This document shows positions 63,758 to 64,000 of a stretch of DNA of 64,000 nt, piece by piece. Made by a program: the position numbers and the translations under genes. The DNA comes from Winslowiella iniecta. Its GTDB lineage: Bacteria; Pseudomonadota; Gammaproteobacteria; Enterobacterales; Enterobacteriaceae. The stretch spans positions 63,520 to 127,519 of the forward strand of contig NZ_JRXE01000011.1 in NCBI RefSeq assembly GCF_001267535.1, given 5' to 3'. The notes beneath the pieces were generated by a model. That model had not been told where the DNA came from. It was given only the letters and a program-made list of their open reading frames with translations, and did no database searches. The first letter of the stretch is position 1, and every line of letters begins with the position of its first letter.

Positions 63758-64000
63758 TGTTTGATCCTCGGATTATTAGATGCGTTCTACGCCTCTCCAG
63801 CGTAATCCAGAGTCAGTCAGCGCTAAATTAAAGACTGATTTTTAACATAAAAATAAGTTTTTTCTCTCGCAGGTTGGGTATCCGGAAAAATATAAGCATG
63901 GCTTTAGTTTAAGAGCGGAAAATATCGTTTAATTCGTGCGCAGGTGGGGTTAAATAACAGAGGCGGGGTTTCGGCTATTGCTGATCGTTTAAGGAAAAAT

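Overview
The window looks like chromosomal DNA of an enterobacterium, most likely Erwiniaceae (Pantoea/Erwinia-like). The backbone genes sapC-sapD-sapF-fabI-yciW-rnb and an rpfR/pdeR homologue keep the order and orientation known from E. coli, and their products are close to the E. coli proteins. Family assignments were made by reading the sequence, without database searches.

Layout. (1) 1-2110: tail of a non-ribosomal-peptide-like locus: the C-terminal end of a condensation-domain protein, a free-standing carrier protein and an MFS exporter. (2) 2269-10219: a catabolic operon resembling the Rut pyrimidine pathway in its parts: DUF1185 protein, alpha/beta hydrolase, flavin reductase with a Nudix-like tail, luciferase-like monooxygenase, aldehyde dehydrogenase and NCS1 permease. 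A divergent GntR/FCD regulator and a DUF1330 protein face it. (3) 10303-16666: D-amino-acid and imine metabolism: DadA-like oxidase, LysR, RidA, RraA-like aldolase, D-threonine aldolase/D-serine dehydratase-like enzyme and a GltP-type symporter. (4) 17145-24378: a LysR gene and a translationally coupled CoA-transferase / HMG-CoA-lyase-like / VOC / D-hydroxyacid dehydrogenase / DctA operon with its own LysR. (5) 24493-28308: LysR, GH1 phospho-beta-glucosidase and PTS IIBC. (6) 29469-37285: redox and electrophile genes (LysR, two SDRs, Zn-ADH, flavin reductase, Old Yellow Enzyme) and a TetR gene. Two promoters here carry matching pairs of TAGTGNNNACTA-like operators. Gene fragments show decay.

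(7) 37373-37633: remnants of a conjugative-element relaxase and of a P4-type integrase, directly in front of sapC. sapA and sapB are not upstream of sapC, so this is a junction where accessory DNA meets the backbone. (8) 37770-52106: sapCDF, fabI, yciW, rnb, with five extra genes between yciW and rnb: LysR, bluF, a lone rsxA paralogue, a PTS IICB and a ydeP-type molybdoenzyme. (9) 52368-60581: cstA-ybdD, then a 1939-residue protein of unknown function on the other strand, with two tandem copies of a C-terminal module. (10) 60905-63757: the DSF quorum-sensing pair rpfR (receptor/c-di-GMP phosphodiesterase) and rpfF (DSF synthase), whose stop codons abut.

The left 37 kb behaves as a metabolic island for taking up and oxidising unusual N-heterocycles, D-amino acids, dicarboxylates and beta-glucosides, with a local regulator for almost every operon. 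The right part is conserved backbone interrupted by small insertions. I saw no tRNA, rRNA, CRISPR array, complete transposase or replication origin.
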